A stretch of 64,000 nt of DNA from JBQTKD01 sp052389435 (GTDB lineage: Bacteria > Actinomycetota > Actinomycetes > Sporichthyales > Sporichthyaceae). Shown here in pieces: positions 41,919 through 50,888 of the stretch. The DNA lies in assembly GCA_052389435.1 (NCBI GenBank), contig JBQTIB010000074.1:1-64000 (forward strand), read 5' to 3'. The notes beneath the pieces were generated by a model. That model had not been told where the DNA came from, ran no database searches, and saw only the letters and a program-made list of their open reading frames with translations. Positions within the stretch are counted from its first letter, which is position 1. Each line of letters opens with the position of its first letter. The translations under genes and the position numbers were made by a program.

Positions 41919-43069
41919 TGGACCACCGCCGCGGGTTCGATCACGGCCTCGGAGTTGGTGCGTTGGGCCACCATGAGTCCTCTCGTTGCGCACAGGCGCT
42001 CCATCGTCGCGACGACGTCCGCGTTCGGCGCCACCGGCGCCAGAACCGGCAGCCTCGTCGGCGACAGCGCGGGAGCGTCGACGTGGGAGATCAACGGGTG
42101 CAGCGGACGCTGATCGGTCTCGCCGTCCGCAAACAGCTCTTCGTGCAGCTTCTCGGCCTCGCGCAGGCCGGTGTAGACGATGTCCACCTCGCGTCCGGCG
42201 AGCTGCATCATGCGGTGCGCGAGGTCGGTGATCCGCACCGGTTCGCCCATGTCCAGCACCAGGACCTCGCCGTGCCGGCCGATCGCCCCGGCCTGGATGA
42301 CCAGGCCGCAGGCCTCCTGGATGGTCATGAAGAACCGGCTCACGTCCGGGTGGGTGATCGTCAGCGTCGCGCCCATGGCGATCTGCCCGGCGAAGGTCGT
42401 CAGGACCGAGCCGCGGCTGCCGAGCACGTTGCCGAACCGCACCGACAGGTAGGGGTAGCCCTCCGCGGGCACGCCCGCGATGAGCCGCTCGCCGACGCGC
42501 TTGCTCCACCCCAGCACGCTGGAGGGGTTGGCCGCCTTGTCGGTGGAGATGCCCACGAACCGCTCGACTCTGGCCGCCCGCGCCGCCTCGATCACGTTGG
42601 CGGTGCCGAGCACGTTCGACTTCCACGCTTCGAGCGGGTACTGCTCGAGCATCGGAAGGTGCTTGAGTGCCGCGGCGTGGAAGACCACCTCGGGACGCCG
42701 AGCCAGGAAGTGCGCGGTGAGCGTCTCGCGGTCGCGGATGCAGGCCAGCAGCAGCTGACGGGAGTCCATGAGCGCGTCGTGATGGATGCTCAGATACACC
42801 GAGTGCAGGGCGGACTCGTCGTGGTCGAGCATCGTCAGTTCCGCGGGCCCGAAGGCGCGGATCTGCCGGCACAGTTCGGACCCGATGGAACCACCGGCTC
42901 CGGTGACCAGGACGCGCTTGCCGGTCAGATAGCCTCCGGCCGCCGTCGCGCCGGTGTCGATCGGCTCCCGGTTCAACAGAATGTTGATCGGGAGGCCGTT
43001 CAGGTCTGCAAGGTCCATCCCCCGAGGACCGTCCGTGGATCGCCTGTTGTGCGCTTCGGACTCAGCCAT
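41915..43069 (-). CDS. Soluble UDP-GlcNAc 4,6-dehydratase, CapD/WbpM catalytic-domain type
   Basis: A 384-residue SDR enzyme similar to the catalytic half of CapD, WbpM or PglF, without their four N-terminal membrane helices. Motifs are VLVTGAGGSIGSELCRQI, FHAAALKHLPMLEQYPLEA, GISTDKAANPSSVLGWSKR and VRFGNVLGSRGSVLTTF. It should dehydrate UDP-GlcNAc to the 4-keto-6-deoxy sugar, which the SDR at 29248 might reduce. ATG 43069 is used; an internal ATG at 43018 has a GGGGG run too close to serve. It is the first biosynthetic gene after the BY-kinase, 77 bp downstream. Confidence 0.9.
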   Translation of the reverse strand: MAESEAHNRRSTDGPRGMDLADLNGLPINILLNREPIDTGATAAGGYLTGKRVLVTGAGGSIGSELCRQIRAFGPAELTMLDHDESALHSVYLSIHHDALMDSRQLLLACIRDRETLTAHFLARRPEVVFHAAALKHLPMLEQYPLEAWKSNVLGTANVIEAARAARVERFVGISTDKAANPSSVLGWSKRVGERLIAGVPAEGYPYLSVRFGNVLGSRGSVLTTFAGQIAMGATLTITHPDVSRFFMTIQEACGLVIQAGAIGRHGEVLVLDMGEPVRITDLAHRMMQLAGREVDIVYTGLREAEKLHEELFADGETDQRPLHPLISHVDAPALSPTRLPVLAPVAPNADVVATMERLCATRGLMVAQRTNSEAVIEPAAVVQ

Positions 43070-43146
43070 GGAACACCTGTTTCAAGTAGTGCCACTGTGT
43101 TGGGCGGCGCCGGAAGCGTCCGGCGCCCGTGGTGCAACGGGCGTTC

Positions 43147-44661
43147 TCAGGCCCTGGGCTCTCCGAGAGCGGCGCTGTCGATCATCACGACCTCGGACTG
43201 GCCGTAGGCCGAGCGCGGCGCCGGCATGGTCGCCCGCGCCTCCCACGGCGCGGCGGCAACCGGCGCGGGCGCGACCGGGGCGACGGCCACGTGCGGCGAC
43301 TGCTTCACGCGGTCCGCGGTGTAGCGGTAGCCGTACTGGTAGGTGTAGCCGCCACCGGCCTTGGCCCGCGGAGCCATCGAAAGCACCACGCCGAAGATCG
43401 GCACCGACACCCGGCGCAGGTTCTCCACGGCCGCCTTGACCTGCTCCTGGCGGACCCAGCCGTGACGCGAGACGAACAGCACGCCGTGGCAGTGGGCGGC
43501 GAGGGCGACGGCGTCCGCGACCGGCAGGGTCGGGGCGGCGTCCATGACCACGACGTCGTAGCGGCGGTTCAGTTCGACGAGCACGTTGGCCATCTGGACC
43601 GAGGCCAGCAGCTCCGACGGGTTCGGCGGAAGGGCGCCGGCGCCGAGGAAGTCGAGCAGGCCTCCGCCCCACGGCTGAATGGCGACGTCGAGCGGGACCT
43701 GGCCGGTGAGCACCGTGGTCAGCCCGACCGCGTTCTCCATGCCCATGTAGGACGCAGCCTTCGGGCGACGCAGGTCCGCCTCGATCAGCAGGACCCGGTT
43801 GCCGGCCTGGGCGAGCGCGATGGCGAGGTTGCAGGCCGTGGTGGTCTTGCCCTCGTGCGGCAGCGCGGAGGTGACGCAGAGCAGCTTGTTGGTGTGGTCG
43901 AGGTCGACGTAGTCGAGGTTGGTGCGCAGCTGGCGGAAGGCTTCGGCCATCGGCGAGCGCGGCTGGTCGTGGACGATCAGCGGCCGGGACTTGATGTTCG
44001 GGTCCCACTGCGTGGCGCCGAGGACCGGAGCCTGCACGAGCTCGGCGAGTGCGTCCGGCGACTTCACGGTGCGGTCGAGGCTGTGGCGCAGCAGCGCCAT
44101 GCCCATGCCGGAGAGCAGGCCGAGGAAGAAGCCGACGCCCAGGGCCGTCTTCTGACGCGGCGACACCGGAGCGATCGGCAGCGGCGCCTCTTGGATCTGA
44201 CGGGCCACCACGGGGGCCTCGCCGCCGGCGGTCTCGGGCTTCTCGACCTCGGCGATGAGCTCGGAGAGCGCGGTCGCGGCAAGGTTCGCGATCGCCTGCG
44301 CCCGGCGCGGCGACGGATCGGTCGCCGTGATGCTCATCAGGACGGTGTCCGGCTTGGCCGTGGCCTTGATGGCGCTGGCCGGGACCACGTACCCGAGCTG
44401 GCTGGAGACCTGCTCGCGAATACGGCGGTCGGAGGCGAGCTCGACGTAGGACTTGATCTTCTGCTCGGAGAGCAGGCTGCCCTGGAAGGCCTGGTTCAGG
44501 TCGTTGCTGTCGCGGCTCGAGACGAAGAACTTCGTCGTCGCCGCGTACTGCGGGGTGGAGACGAAGGCCACCGCCCCACCCAGACCGAGTCCGAGGGCCA
44601 CCCCGAGAAAGACGATGATCCACCGCTCGCGGGCGATGGTCAGGTAGTCCTTGAAGTTCAT
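43147..44661 (-). CDS. Wzz/BY-kinase: polysaccharide chain-length tyrosine autokinase
   Basis: A 504-residue protein with a Wzz domain (two membrane segments, about residues 12-35 and 160-185) fused to a cytoplasmic bacterial tyrosine kinase. Kinase motifs are Walker A SALPHEGKTTTACNLAIAL, Walker A' VLLIEADLRRP and Walker B YDVVVMDAAP. The Tyr cluster YTYQYGYRY near residue 440 is the likely autophosphorylation site. Phosphate cycling with the phosphatase at 23407 would control chain length. ATG 44661 has GGGGGAAG upstream; an earlier start at 44685 is possible. It heads the minus-strand operon. Confidence 0.92.
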   Translation of the reverse strand: MNFKDYLTIARERWIIVFLGVALGLGLGGAVAFVSTPQYAATTKFFVSSRDSNDLNQAFQGSLLSEQKIKSYVELASDRRIREQVSSQLGYVVPASAIKATAKPDTVLMSITATDPSPRRAQAIANLAATALSELIAEVEKPETAGGEAPVVARQIQEAPLPIAPVSPRQKTALGVGFFLGLLSGMGMALLRHSLDRTVKSPDALAELVQAPVLGATQWDPNIKSRPLIVHDQPRSPMAEAFRQLRTNLDYVDLDHTNKLLCVTSALPHEGKTTTACNLAIALAQAGNRVLLIEADLRRPKAASYMGMENAVGLTTVLTGQVPLDVAIQPWGGGLLDFLGAGALPPNPSELLASVQMANVLVELNRRYDVVVMDAAPTLPVADAVALAAHCHGVLFVSRHGWVRQEQVKAAVENLRRVSVPIFGVVLSMAPRAKAGGGYTYQYGYRYTADRVKQSPHVAVAPVAPAPVAAAPWEARATMPAPRSAYGQSEVVMIDSAALGEPRA

Positions 44662-44934
44662 TCTTCCCCCCGGATCAGTGAGCATCGAAGGGCATCACGC
44701 GCCCTCGACTGGGGAGATCATGCTGAGCCGCACGCATCCGCGACCACCCGATGAACCGAATGGGTGAGGCTCACGAGACGGGGCGAATCGCCCACGTCCC
44801 AAACCTGTTCTGAGCGTGTTTCACCCGGTTGGCCGCACGCCTGCCGCCGACCCCCCGCACTGGGACAAGCTGCCCTCGATCGCTGCGCCTGCGCAGGCGA
44901 TCGCACGTGACGGGGACACGACCGGGGGTTGACG
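44662..44934. promoter_or_regulatory. Divergent promoter region of the exopolysaccharide locus
   Basis: A 273-bp gap between the BY-kinase and the acyltransferase. It holds a perfect 14-bp palindrome CGCCTGCGCAGGCG at 44886-44899, part of a longer dyad with GATCGC and GCGATC outside, about 35 bases before the acyltransferase start. This is a candidate operator. No other clear dyad is visible. Confidence 0.4.
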
Positions 44935-47175
44935 ATGGAGTCGTCGAGAAGTGCGGATTCCACGCTGCGGCGGGTGCACGCCGCACCGTCGGGTTCCATT
45001 CCGCGTCACCGTGCCCCGGTCGAGCCGAAGACCGACCGCGCCGGTCACGGCCGCGAGCTGCGCCGCGACATCCAGGGCCTGCGGGCCGTTGCCGTCCTGC
45101 TGGTGCTGATCTACCACCTGTGGCCCGGCGCGATCCCGGGCGGCTTCCTCGGCGTCGACGCCTTCTTCGTCATCTCCGGCTTTCTGATCACCGGTCACCT
45201 GCTGGCCACGCGCCCGACGACGGTGCGCGCGATGCTCGGCTTCTGGGAACGCCGGATCCGACGCCTGGCGCCCGCCTGCCTGCTGGTACTCGCGTTCTGC
45301 CTGCTCGCCGTCCGTTTGGTGGGACCGGACAGCCGTCGCGTGCACAGCTCGGTGGAGATCGCAGCCTCGGCGCTGAACCTGGAGAACTGGTTCCTGTCCT
45401 ACCGCGCGGTGGACTACCTCGCCGCCTCCGCTCCGCCGTCGCCGGTGCAGCACTACTGGTCGCTGGCGGTCGAGGAGCAGTTCTACCTGCTCTGGCCGAT
45501 TCTGTTGGCAGTGGCCGCCATCGCCGCGACCCGCCTGCGCGCGAGGTTCCGCACCGTCGTCCTGGTCGTGCTGACCCCGGTGGTGCTCGGTTCGTTCCTG
45601 CTCACCCTCGCTCCCGCGCTGCCCCTGCCCGCCCTCACCGGCGGCACCTACTTCGTGACTCCTCTGCGCATGTGGGAACTCGGCGCCGGCGCCGTGGTGG
45701 CCGCCTGGCTGTTCGGTCGATCCCAGGGCGAGCGCACCGGGCGTGCTCCGGTGGCGTCGGCCGTGTCCGCAGCCGGCCTCGTCCTGATCGCCGCGAGCGC
45801 GTTCGCGTTCTCCGCCGGCACGCCGTGGCCGGGTCCGTGGTCGCTCGTCCCCGTGCTCGGAGTCGTACTGATCATCGGCGCCGCCGCACCGGCGAAGGGT
45901 TGGCCGAACCGCCTGCTGACCAATCGGCCGATGCAGTACACGGGCAACCTCTCGTACTCGATCTACCTGTGGCACTGGCCGCTGATCGTGCTGCTTCCCG
46001 CCGCGACCTCCCGCGCCCTGTCGACCGTGGACAAGGTCGGCATCTTCCTCGCGACCTTCGCTCTCGCGGCCCTGACCAAACGCTACGTCGAGGACCGCTT
46101 CCGCCAACCGCGATCGAGCGCGGCGGGGGTGCGGACCGGCAGCGCCCGGCGCGCGTACGTCGCGTGCGCCGCCGCGACGGCGGCAGTCGTCGGTTTCGCC
46201 GGCTTCCAGGTCCTCGAGGCCCGCAAGGCCGAGCGCACCTCCTTCGCGGCCGTGGCCGCGGCGCTGGAGACCGACCCCTGCCTCGGCGCCCTGGCCCTGG
46301 CCCCCGGCGGCGACTGCGCGAACCCGAACTCGGGCGCGACGCTCCCGTCCTCGCTCGCGGCCATCGCCGACCGCCCGACGATGTGGGCGGACGGGTGCCT
46401 GATCAAGGACCCGTTCACCGGAGCCGTCTGCCGCACGGGGCCTGCAAACGCCAAGGTGCGCGTGGCGCTGGTCGGCAACTCGCGCGGCGGTCACTGGCAG
46501 CCGGCGATGCAGCGGATCGCCGAGCAGCGGGGGTGGGCGCTGTCGACCTTCACCACGCAGGGCTGCGCCGCCGTCGGCGTGGAGTACCTGTATCCGACGG
46601 AGCGTCAGCGGCAGTGGTGTCTGGACTGGGGCAAGCGCGTCCTGCGCGAGACCACGGGCGGCCAGTTCGACCTCGTCGTGATCTCCCAGCTCACCGCCGG
46701 GCCGCCCAAGGGCCTCGTCGACGCCGGTCCGCTCTTCCCGCCGGCCCAGCACGACTACTGGGTTTCCTCCTACCGCGACTACCTGGCGCAGTGGGTTGCG
46801 GCGGGCGTGCGGGTCGTCGTCGTCCGGGACACCCCGATGCCACGCACCTCGCTGGTCTCGGTTCCGGACTGTCTCGCGGTGAACCGCGACGACTTCGCCG
46901 CGTGCTCCGGCCCGCGGTCGACCTGGCTGCGGCCCGACCCGCTCGCCGAGGCGGGTACGAGCCTGAAGGCCAAGGGCGTTTCGGTCGTGGACCTGACCGA
47001 CTACCTGTGCGACGCGGAGCGCTGCTTCGGCGTCGTCGGGCGCGTCCCGGTCTACTTCGACGCCTCGCACCTGTCCGCGACCTACTCCGAAACGCTCGCG
47101 CCCGCGCTGGCTCCGTCGCTGGACGCGGCACTGCGCAGGCCCGCGGGCAAGGGCGGCGCGGCGCGCACCCGGTGA
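44935..47175 (+). CDS. Acyltransferase-3 / SGNH fusion O-acyltransferase
   Basis: A 746-residue enzyme of the OafA/OatA type. After a cytoplasmic N-terminus the acyltransferase-3 domain spans about residues 40-380 with 10-11 helices and the motifs RDIQGLRAVAVLLVLIYHLW, ISGFLITGHLL and SLAVEEQFYLLWP. One further helix leads to an extracytoplasmic SGNH domain with VALVGNSRGGHW (Ser region, normally GDSH), RDTPMP, and a final DASHLS (Asp-His). It probably O-acetylates the polysaccharide. ATG 44935 is preferred to TTG 44929. It is divergent from the BY-kinase and cotranscribed with a flippase. Confidence 0.9.
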   Translation: MESSRSADSTLRRVHAAPSGSIPRHRAPVEPKTDRAGHGRELRRDIQGLRAVAVLLVLIYHLWPGAIPGGFLGVDAFFVISGFLITGHLLATRPTTVRAMLGFWERRIRRLAPACLLVLAFCLLAVRLVGPDSRRVHSSVEIAASALNLENWFLSYRAVDYLAASAPPSPVQHYWSLAVEEQFYLLWPILLAVAAIAATRLRARFRTVVLVVLTPVVLGSFLLTLAPALPLPALTGGTYFVTPLRMWELGAGAVVAAWLFGRSQGERTGRAPVASAVSAAGLVLIAASAFAFSAGTPWPGPWSLVPVLGVVLIIGAAAPAKGWPNRLLTNRPMQYTGNLSYSIYLWHWPLIVLLPAATSRALSTVDKVGIFLATFALAALTKRYVEDRFRQPRSSAAGVRTGSARRAYVACAAATAAVVGFAGFQVLEARKAERTSFAAVAAALETDPCLGALALAPGGDCANPNSGATLPSSLAAIADRPTMWADGCLIKDPFTGAVCRTGPANAKVRVALVGNSRGGHWQPAMQRIAEQRGWALSTFTTQGCAAVGVEYLYPTERQRQWCLDWGKRVLRETTGGQFDLVVISQLTAGPPKGLVDAGPLFPPAQHDYWVSSYRDYLAQWVAAGVRVVVVRDTPMPRTSLVSVPDCLAVNRDDFAACSGPRSTWLRPDPLAEAGTSLKAKGVSVVDLTDYLCDAERCFGVVGRVPVYFDASHLSATYSETLAPALAPSLDAALRRPAGKGGAARTR

Positions 47176-48497
47176 ACGCGCGCGCGAGTTGGTCCGGGCG
47201 GTCGCGCACCCGCGCGGCCGGGTCCATCGTCGACCAAATCGTCTCCAGCGCGGGCAACTTCCTCGTCCCGTTCGCCGCACTGCACCACCTGGGCCTGGCG
47301 GGCGTCGCCGCCTGCACCCTCGCCTACACGGCGGTCACGCTCGTCCTGGGCGTGGCCCGACCGCTGATCCTCACACCCCTGGTGGTCCGCTTCTCCGCCG
47401 CCGGGGACCGGGCCCGCCGTCGCGCGACGCGCATGGCCGCCGGCGCCTCGCTGCTGCTCGGCCTACTCGTCCTCGAAGTGTGTGCGGGGATCTCGCTGCT
47501 GCTGCCGGAGGCGGCCGGGGACGTCGTGTTGGCGGCCGGCTTCGCGCTGGTGCCGATCCTGGTGCAGGACGCCCTGCGCTACCACTGCTTCGCCTCCGGC
47601 CGGCCCTGGAGCGCGGCGGTCAACGACGCCGTCTGCCTGTTCGCCATCGGCGTCGCCACCACGGTCGTGGTGGTCGCGGACGCGGTGTCGGTCGCCTCGC
47701 TGCTGCTCGCGTGGGGGGCCGGCGTCGCGGTGGGCGCCGTCGCCGGGTGCGTGCAGCTCCGCGTCTGGCCTCGCCCCTTCGCCGGGCTGCGCTGGATCCG
47801 GGAGCAGCGGGACATCGGCCTGCCGCTGGCCGCGGGCGGCGTCGTGACGCAGGGCGCGGGCCGCGCGGTCCCGATCGTCATCGGGAGCATCGCCGGCATG
47901 GCCGCCCTCGGTCTGCTGGCGGCCGGTCAGACGCTGCTGCTGCCGATCAACACCGTCCTCGCCGCGACGGGAGCGTTCGTGTTGCCCGAATGTGCGCGTC
48001 GGCTCTCCTCGCGCGGCGCTCGCCACGTCGCGAGGATCCTGACGGCGGTCTCGGGCGCACTGTTCGTCGCGACCCTGGCCTACGCCGCGATCGTGAGCGT
48101 GCTGCCCGAGGCGCTGGGGCGCGCCTACGCCGGTCACAACTGGGACGAGGCGCTGTCCATGCTCGCCCCCGTCGCGTGGTGGTCGGCCGCGACCGCGCTG
48201 TGCTGCGGTTCGTGGATCGGCCTTCAGGTCTACGGCGCCTCCAGGACGGTGCTGCGGGTCAGCATCGCCCAGGGCGCCCTGCAACTGCTCGGCGCCGGCC
48301 TCGGCGCGTCCCTGGCCGGCATCGACGGCGGCGCGTGGGGCATCGCGATCGGTTCGCTGCTCGCCGCGGCCGTCTGGGCCACCGCCTTCCGCCGCGCGAC
48401 GGCCCGTCGGATCCTCGAGGAGATTGGGTCCAGCGCACACCCGACCGGCATTCCGAGGCCCCGCGCGGAGCAGGCCGCGATCGACGTCGGCGCCTAA
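47172..48497 (+). CDS. Polysaccharide flippase-like membrane protein (paralogue 2)
   Basis: A 441-residue protein with about 12 hydrophobic segments, of the same family as those at 33313 and 53205. The shared signature is SIVDQIVSSAGNFLVPFAAL, DALRYHCFASGRPWSAAVND and IREQRDIGLPLAAGGV. GTG 47172 overlaps the acyltransferase stop (GTGA), so it is cotranscribed with that gene and not with the main glycosyltransferase operon. Two further copies in the same locus suggest either separate polymers or substrates at different stages. Confidence 0.83.
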   Translation: MNARASWSGRSRTRAAGSIVDQIVSSAGNFLVPFAALHHLGLAGVAACTLAYTAVTLVLGVARPLILTPLVVRFSAAGDRARRRATRMAAGASLLLGLLVLEVCAGISLLLPEAAGDVVLAAGFALVPILVQDALRYHCFASGRPWSAAVNDAVCLFAIGVATTVVVVADAVSVASLLLAWGAGVAVGAVAGCVQLRVWPRPFAGLRWIREQRDIGLPLAAGGVVTQGAGRAVPIVIGSIAGMAALGLLAAGQTLLLPINTVLAATGAFVLPECARRLSSRGARHVARILTAVSGALFVATLAYAAIVSVLPEALGRAYAGHNWDEALSMLAPVAWWSAATALCCGSWIGLQVYGASRTVLRVSIAQGALQLLGAGLGASLAGIDGGAWGIAIGSLLAAAVWATAFRRATARRILEEIGSSAHPTGIPRPRAEQAAIDVGA

Positions 48498-48540
48498 CCG
48501 GTCGGTGAGTCGCGCCACCTACCGCACCGTTCCCGATCCA

Positions 48541-49965
48541 CTACCCCGAGCAGGGCCTCCCGGCGGCGGGCAGTTCCCCGGCGAGGAGGTAGGCGTCCAC
48601 CGAGGCTCTGCAGTGGCCGAGCAGGTAGACGCCGTGCCCGACGTCGGCGGTGACCGCCACCGAGCCGGGCAGGTGTGCGGCCAGCGATCGTGCCGCCGAG
48701 GGAGGGCTCAGGACGTCGCGAGTTCCCGAGACCAGCAGCAGCGGCGGCACCCCTGGCGCGCGGACCGGGTGCGGCGCGAACGATCCCTGATCGGGAATCC
48801 CGCCGCACGTGCCCAGCACTCGGCCGTAGATCCAGCCCAACCGCGGAGCGACCGCGCGTAGGTCGCCCTCGAGCGCCGCCAGGGTGTCGAGGTCGCCGTA
48901 GAAGGGCGAGTCGGCGCACTGGTGCAGGCGCAGCGCATTCGTGCGCAGTGCACCGACGGCGCCCGCCGCCGCGGGCCTGGTCGCGAACGCCGATGCATCG
49001 CCCGCGTCTGCCTTCGCGAGCGATCGCGCGAGCCGGGGCCAGGTGGCTTCGAGGTAGACGCCGAAGAAGCCCACGCGCAGGTCCTGTGCGGTCGCGGACG
49101 CTCCTCCCGCGGCGGGAAGCGGAGCGCGCTCCGCCCTCGCCACGAGGTCGTCGAAGACGTCGCGAGCGTTGCGCGGATGGAGTGCGCACGATCGGTCGCC
49201 TTCGCACCACTCGCCGAATCGGGCGAGTTCGGCCTCCAGGACCGCCGCCGCCGAACTCGCGCGTGCATACGGACGGGCGTCGATTCGCTCGGGCACGCTG
49301 TCCAGGTACATGCGGTGCACCCGCGTGGGGAACGCCTCCGCGTAGGCCGCTCCCCACAGGTCGCCGTAGGAGTTGCCGAAGTAGGTCAGTCGCCGCTCGC
49401 CGAGGGCGACGCGGATGGCCTCGACGTCGTGGGCGACCTGCCACCCGTCGAGGTGGTGGGCCAGCCCCGGGGACTTCGCGCGGCAGGCGAGCGCCCAGTC
49501 GCGGTTCGCGCGCGTGTACGACTCCCACCTCTCGGCGCCCAACTGCCCGAACAGCACGTTGCGGTTCGGCGGCGCGGGGCAGTCGACGCCGCCGCTCGCG
49601 CCGACGCCGCGGGCGTCGAATGCGACGACGTCGAACCGGCGGCGCAGGTCCGCCAGCGACGTGCGGTGGCTCCAGATCTCACTCGCGGTGGTCCCCGGCA
49701 CCCCCAGATTCACGACGATGGACCCGAGGCGTGTGGTGGGGTCGGTCGCAGGCAGTTTGACCAGGGCGATGCGGGAGCGTTGCCCACCGCGCGGCTGCCG
49801 CCAGTCGACCGGCACCGGGATGCTCGCGCATTCGATCTCGGCCACGGGTTCGGTCCCCTTACAGGGCTTCCACGCCAACGCGGCACGACCCGGGTCGACG
49901 GCCCACCCGGAGCCGCCGAGCGCTAGGAGCAGGGCCCCGGCAGCCGCGAGCCTGCGCCCGGTCAT
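48541..49965 (-). CDS. Secreted alpha/beta hydrolase, tripeptidyl-aminopeptidase (SlpD/E) type
   Basis: A 474-residue exported alpha/beta hydrolase. A signal peptide (MTGRRLAAAGALLLALGGSG) precedes a catalytic domain with the nucleophile elbow YFGNSYGDLWG (GxSxG), an oxyanion-type VVNLGVPGTT, DARGVGASGG, a late Asp in LVSGTRDVLSP and His in ADVGHGVYLLG. It resembles actinobacterial TAP-type peptidases with a TAP-like C-terminal domain. Its place in the polysaccharide locus does not reveal a substrate. ATG 49965 overlaps the upstream stop (ATGA). Confidence 0.85.
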   Translation of the reverse strand: MTGRRLAAAGALLLALGGSGWAVDPGRAALAWKPCKGTEPVAEIECASIPVPVDWRQPRGGQRSRIALVKLPATDPTTRLGSIVVNLGVPGTTASEIWSHRTSLADLRRRFDVVAFDARGVGASGGVDCPAPPNRNVLFGQLGAERWESYTRANRDWALACRAKSPGLAHHLDGWQVAHDVEAIRVALGERRLTYFGNSYGDLWGAAYAEAFPTRVHRMYLDSVPERIDARPYARASSAAAVLEAELARFGEWCEGDRSCALHPRNARDVFDDLVARAERAPLPAAGGASATAQDLRVGFFGVYLEATWPRLARSLAKADAGDASAFATRPAAAGAVGALRTNALRLHQCADSPFYGDLDTLAALEGDLRAVAPRLGWIYGRVLGTCGGIPDQGSFAPHPVRAPGVPPLLLVSGTRDVLSPPSAARSLAAHLPGSVAVTADVGHGVYLLGHCRASVDAYLLAGELPAAGRPCSG

Positions 49966-50888
49966 CGGGCCGGCCGGCCGCTCCCCACGGCCGGCGCCTG
50001 GCCGAGCAGGGTCTCGAGGTCCGCGACGGCGACGTCCCGGGCGAGCTTGCGGGCGAAGAACTTCCCGCTCGCACGCAGTTCGGCGGCGTCCCGGACCGGG
50101 TCGAGCAGATCGGGCTTGGTTCCCTCCCGGCCGGTCGAAAGCGCGAGGGTCGGACGGATGTGGTGCAGGGCCGCGTCGCAGAAGCTCTGCTTGCCCCGAT
50201 ACCGGGTCAGGTGGTGGTCGCGGGCGTGCTCGGAGTTCGCGACGACGGTCTGCACGAAGTGCTCGTCGGGAGCGAAGACGGTCCGGTAGAACGCGACGAG
50301 TTCGCGCCCTCGACGGTGGGTCGCCACCACCAGTTCGGCCGCGGGCCGGGTCAGCGACCACCACTGACTGCCGCAGTGCGGCCGCAGTCCGCCGGGGACG
50401 CCGTCGCGTTGGCCGAGCGCGTACTTCGCGCCGTAGTGCAGGGCGCGCCGCGCGAAGCGCCCGCCCGGGTGCCGGTTGAGCTCGAGGAACCAGCGCAGGC
50501 GGACGGTGCCGTGCAGTCCGGCGGTGCGGTCGGTGATGGGCACGTACCGCATTCGACAGTCGGGCGCGCTGCGCAGGTGCTCGACCAGTTCGTCGATCGG
50601 CCGGATCGGAAAGCAGGCCCCGGACAGCAGCACGAAGTGCTCGGCGTCGGAGGCCAGCGCCGCCTCGAGCAGGTGCATGGTCGCGCTCACGATCGAGAAC
50701 CCGCCCCAGGCGACGTCGACTCGCTCGACGGGCGTCACGTGCGGCGCCGCGACGGTCTGGCGGAACCGGTGCATCGGCGCCTTCGCGTCGACGTGCAGGT
50801 AGACCTCGTGCGGCGCGAGCCGGCGGCTCAACCAGTCCACGTGGGAGGGGTTGTCGTGCACCAGCAGCAGGAACGCGACCGGGCTCAC
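49962..50888 (-). CDS. GT14-like beta-1,6-N-acetylglucosaminyltransferase
   Basis: A 308-residue glycosyltransferase of the core-2/I-branching family (GT14). The family N-terminus VAFLLLVHDNPSHVDWL is followed by VYLHVDAKAP, VAWGGFSIVSATMHLLEAAL, FVLLSGACFPIRP and GSQWWSLTRPAAE, then DEHFVQTVVANS. Bacterial members add side-branch sugars to polysaccharides. GTG 50888 overlaps the pyruvyl transferase stop (GTGA). Together with that enzyme it forms a decorating unit. Confidence 0.9.
   Translation of the reverse strand: MSPVAFLLLVHDNPSHVDWLSRRLAPHEVYLHVDAKAPMHRFRQTVAAPHVTPVERVDVAWGGFSIVSATMHLLEAALASDAEHFVLLSGACFPIRPIDELVEHLRSAPDCRMRYVPITDRTAGLHGTVRLRWFLELNRHPGGRFARRALHYGAKYALGQRDGVPGGLRPHCGSQWWSLTRPAAELVVATHRRGRELVAFYRTVFAPDEHFVQTVVANSEHARDHHLTRYRGKQSFCDAALHHIRPTLALSTGREGTKPDLLDPVRDAAELRASGKFFARKLARDVAVADLETLLGQAPAVGSGRPAR

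Noticed and set aside
44935..44937. Start of the acyltransferase at TTG 44929
   Set aside because: ATG 44935 is two codons later with equally good GGGGG spacing, and ATG is the stronger start.
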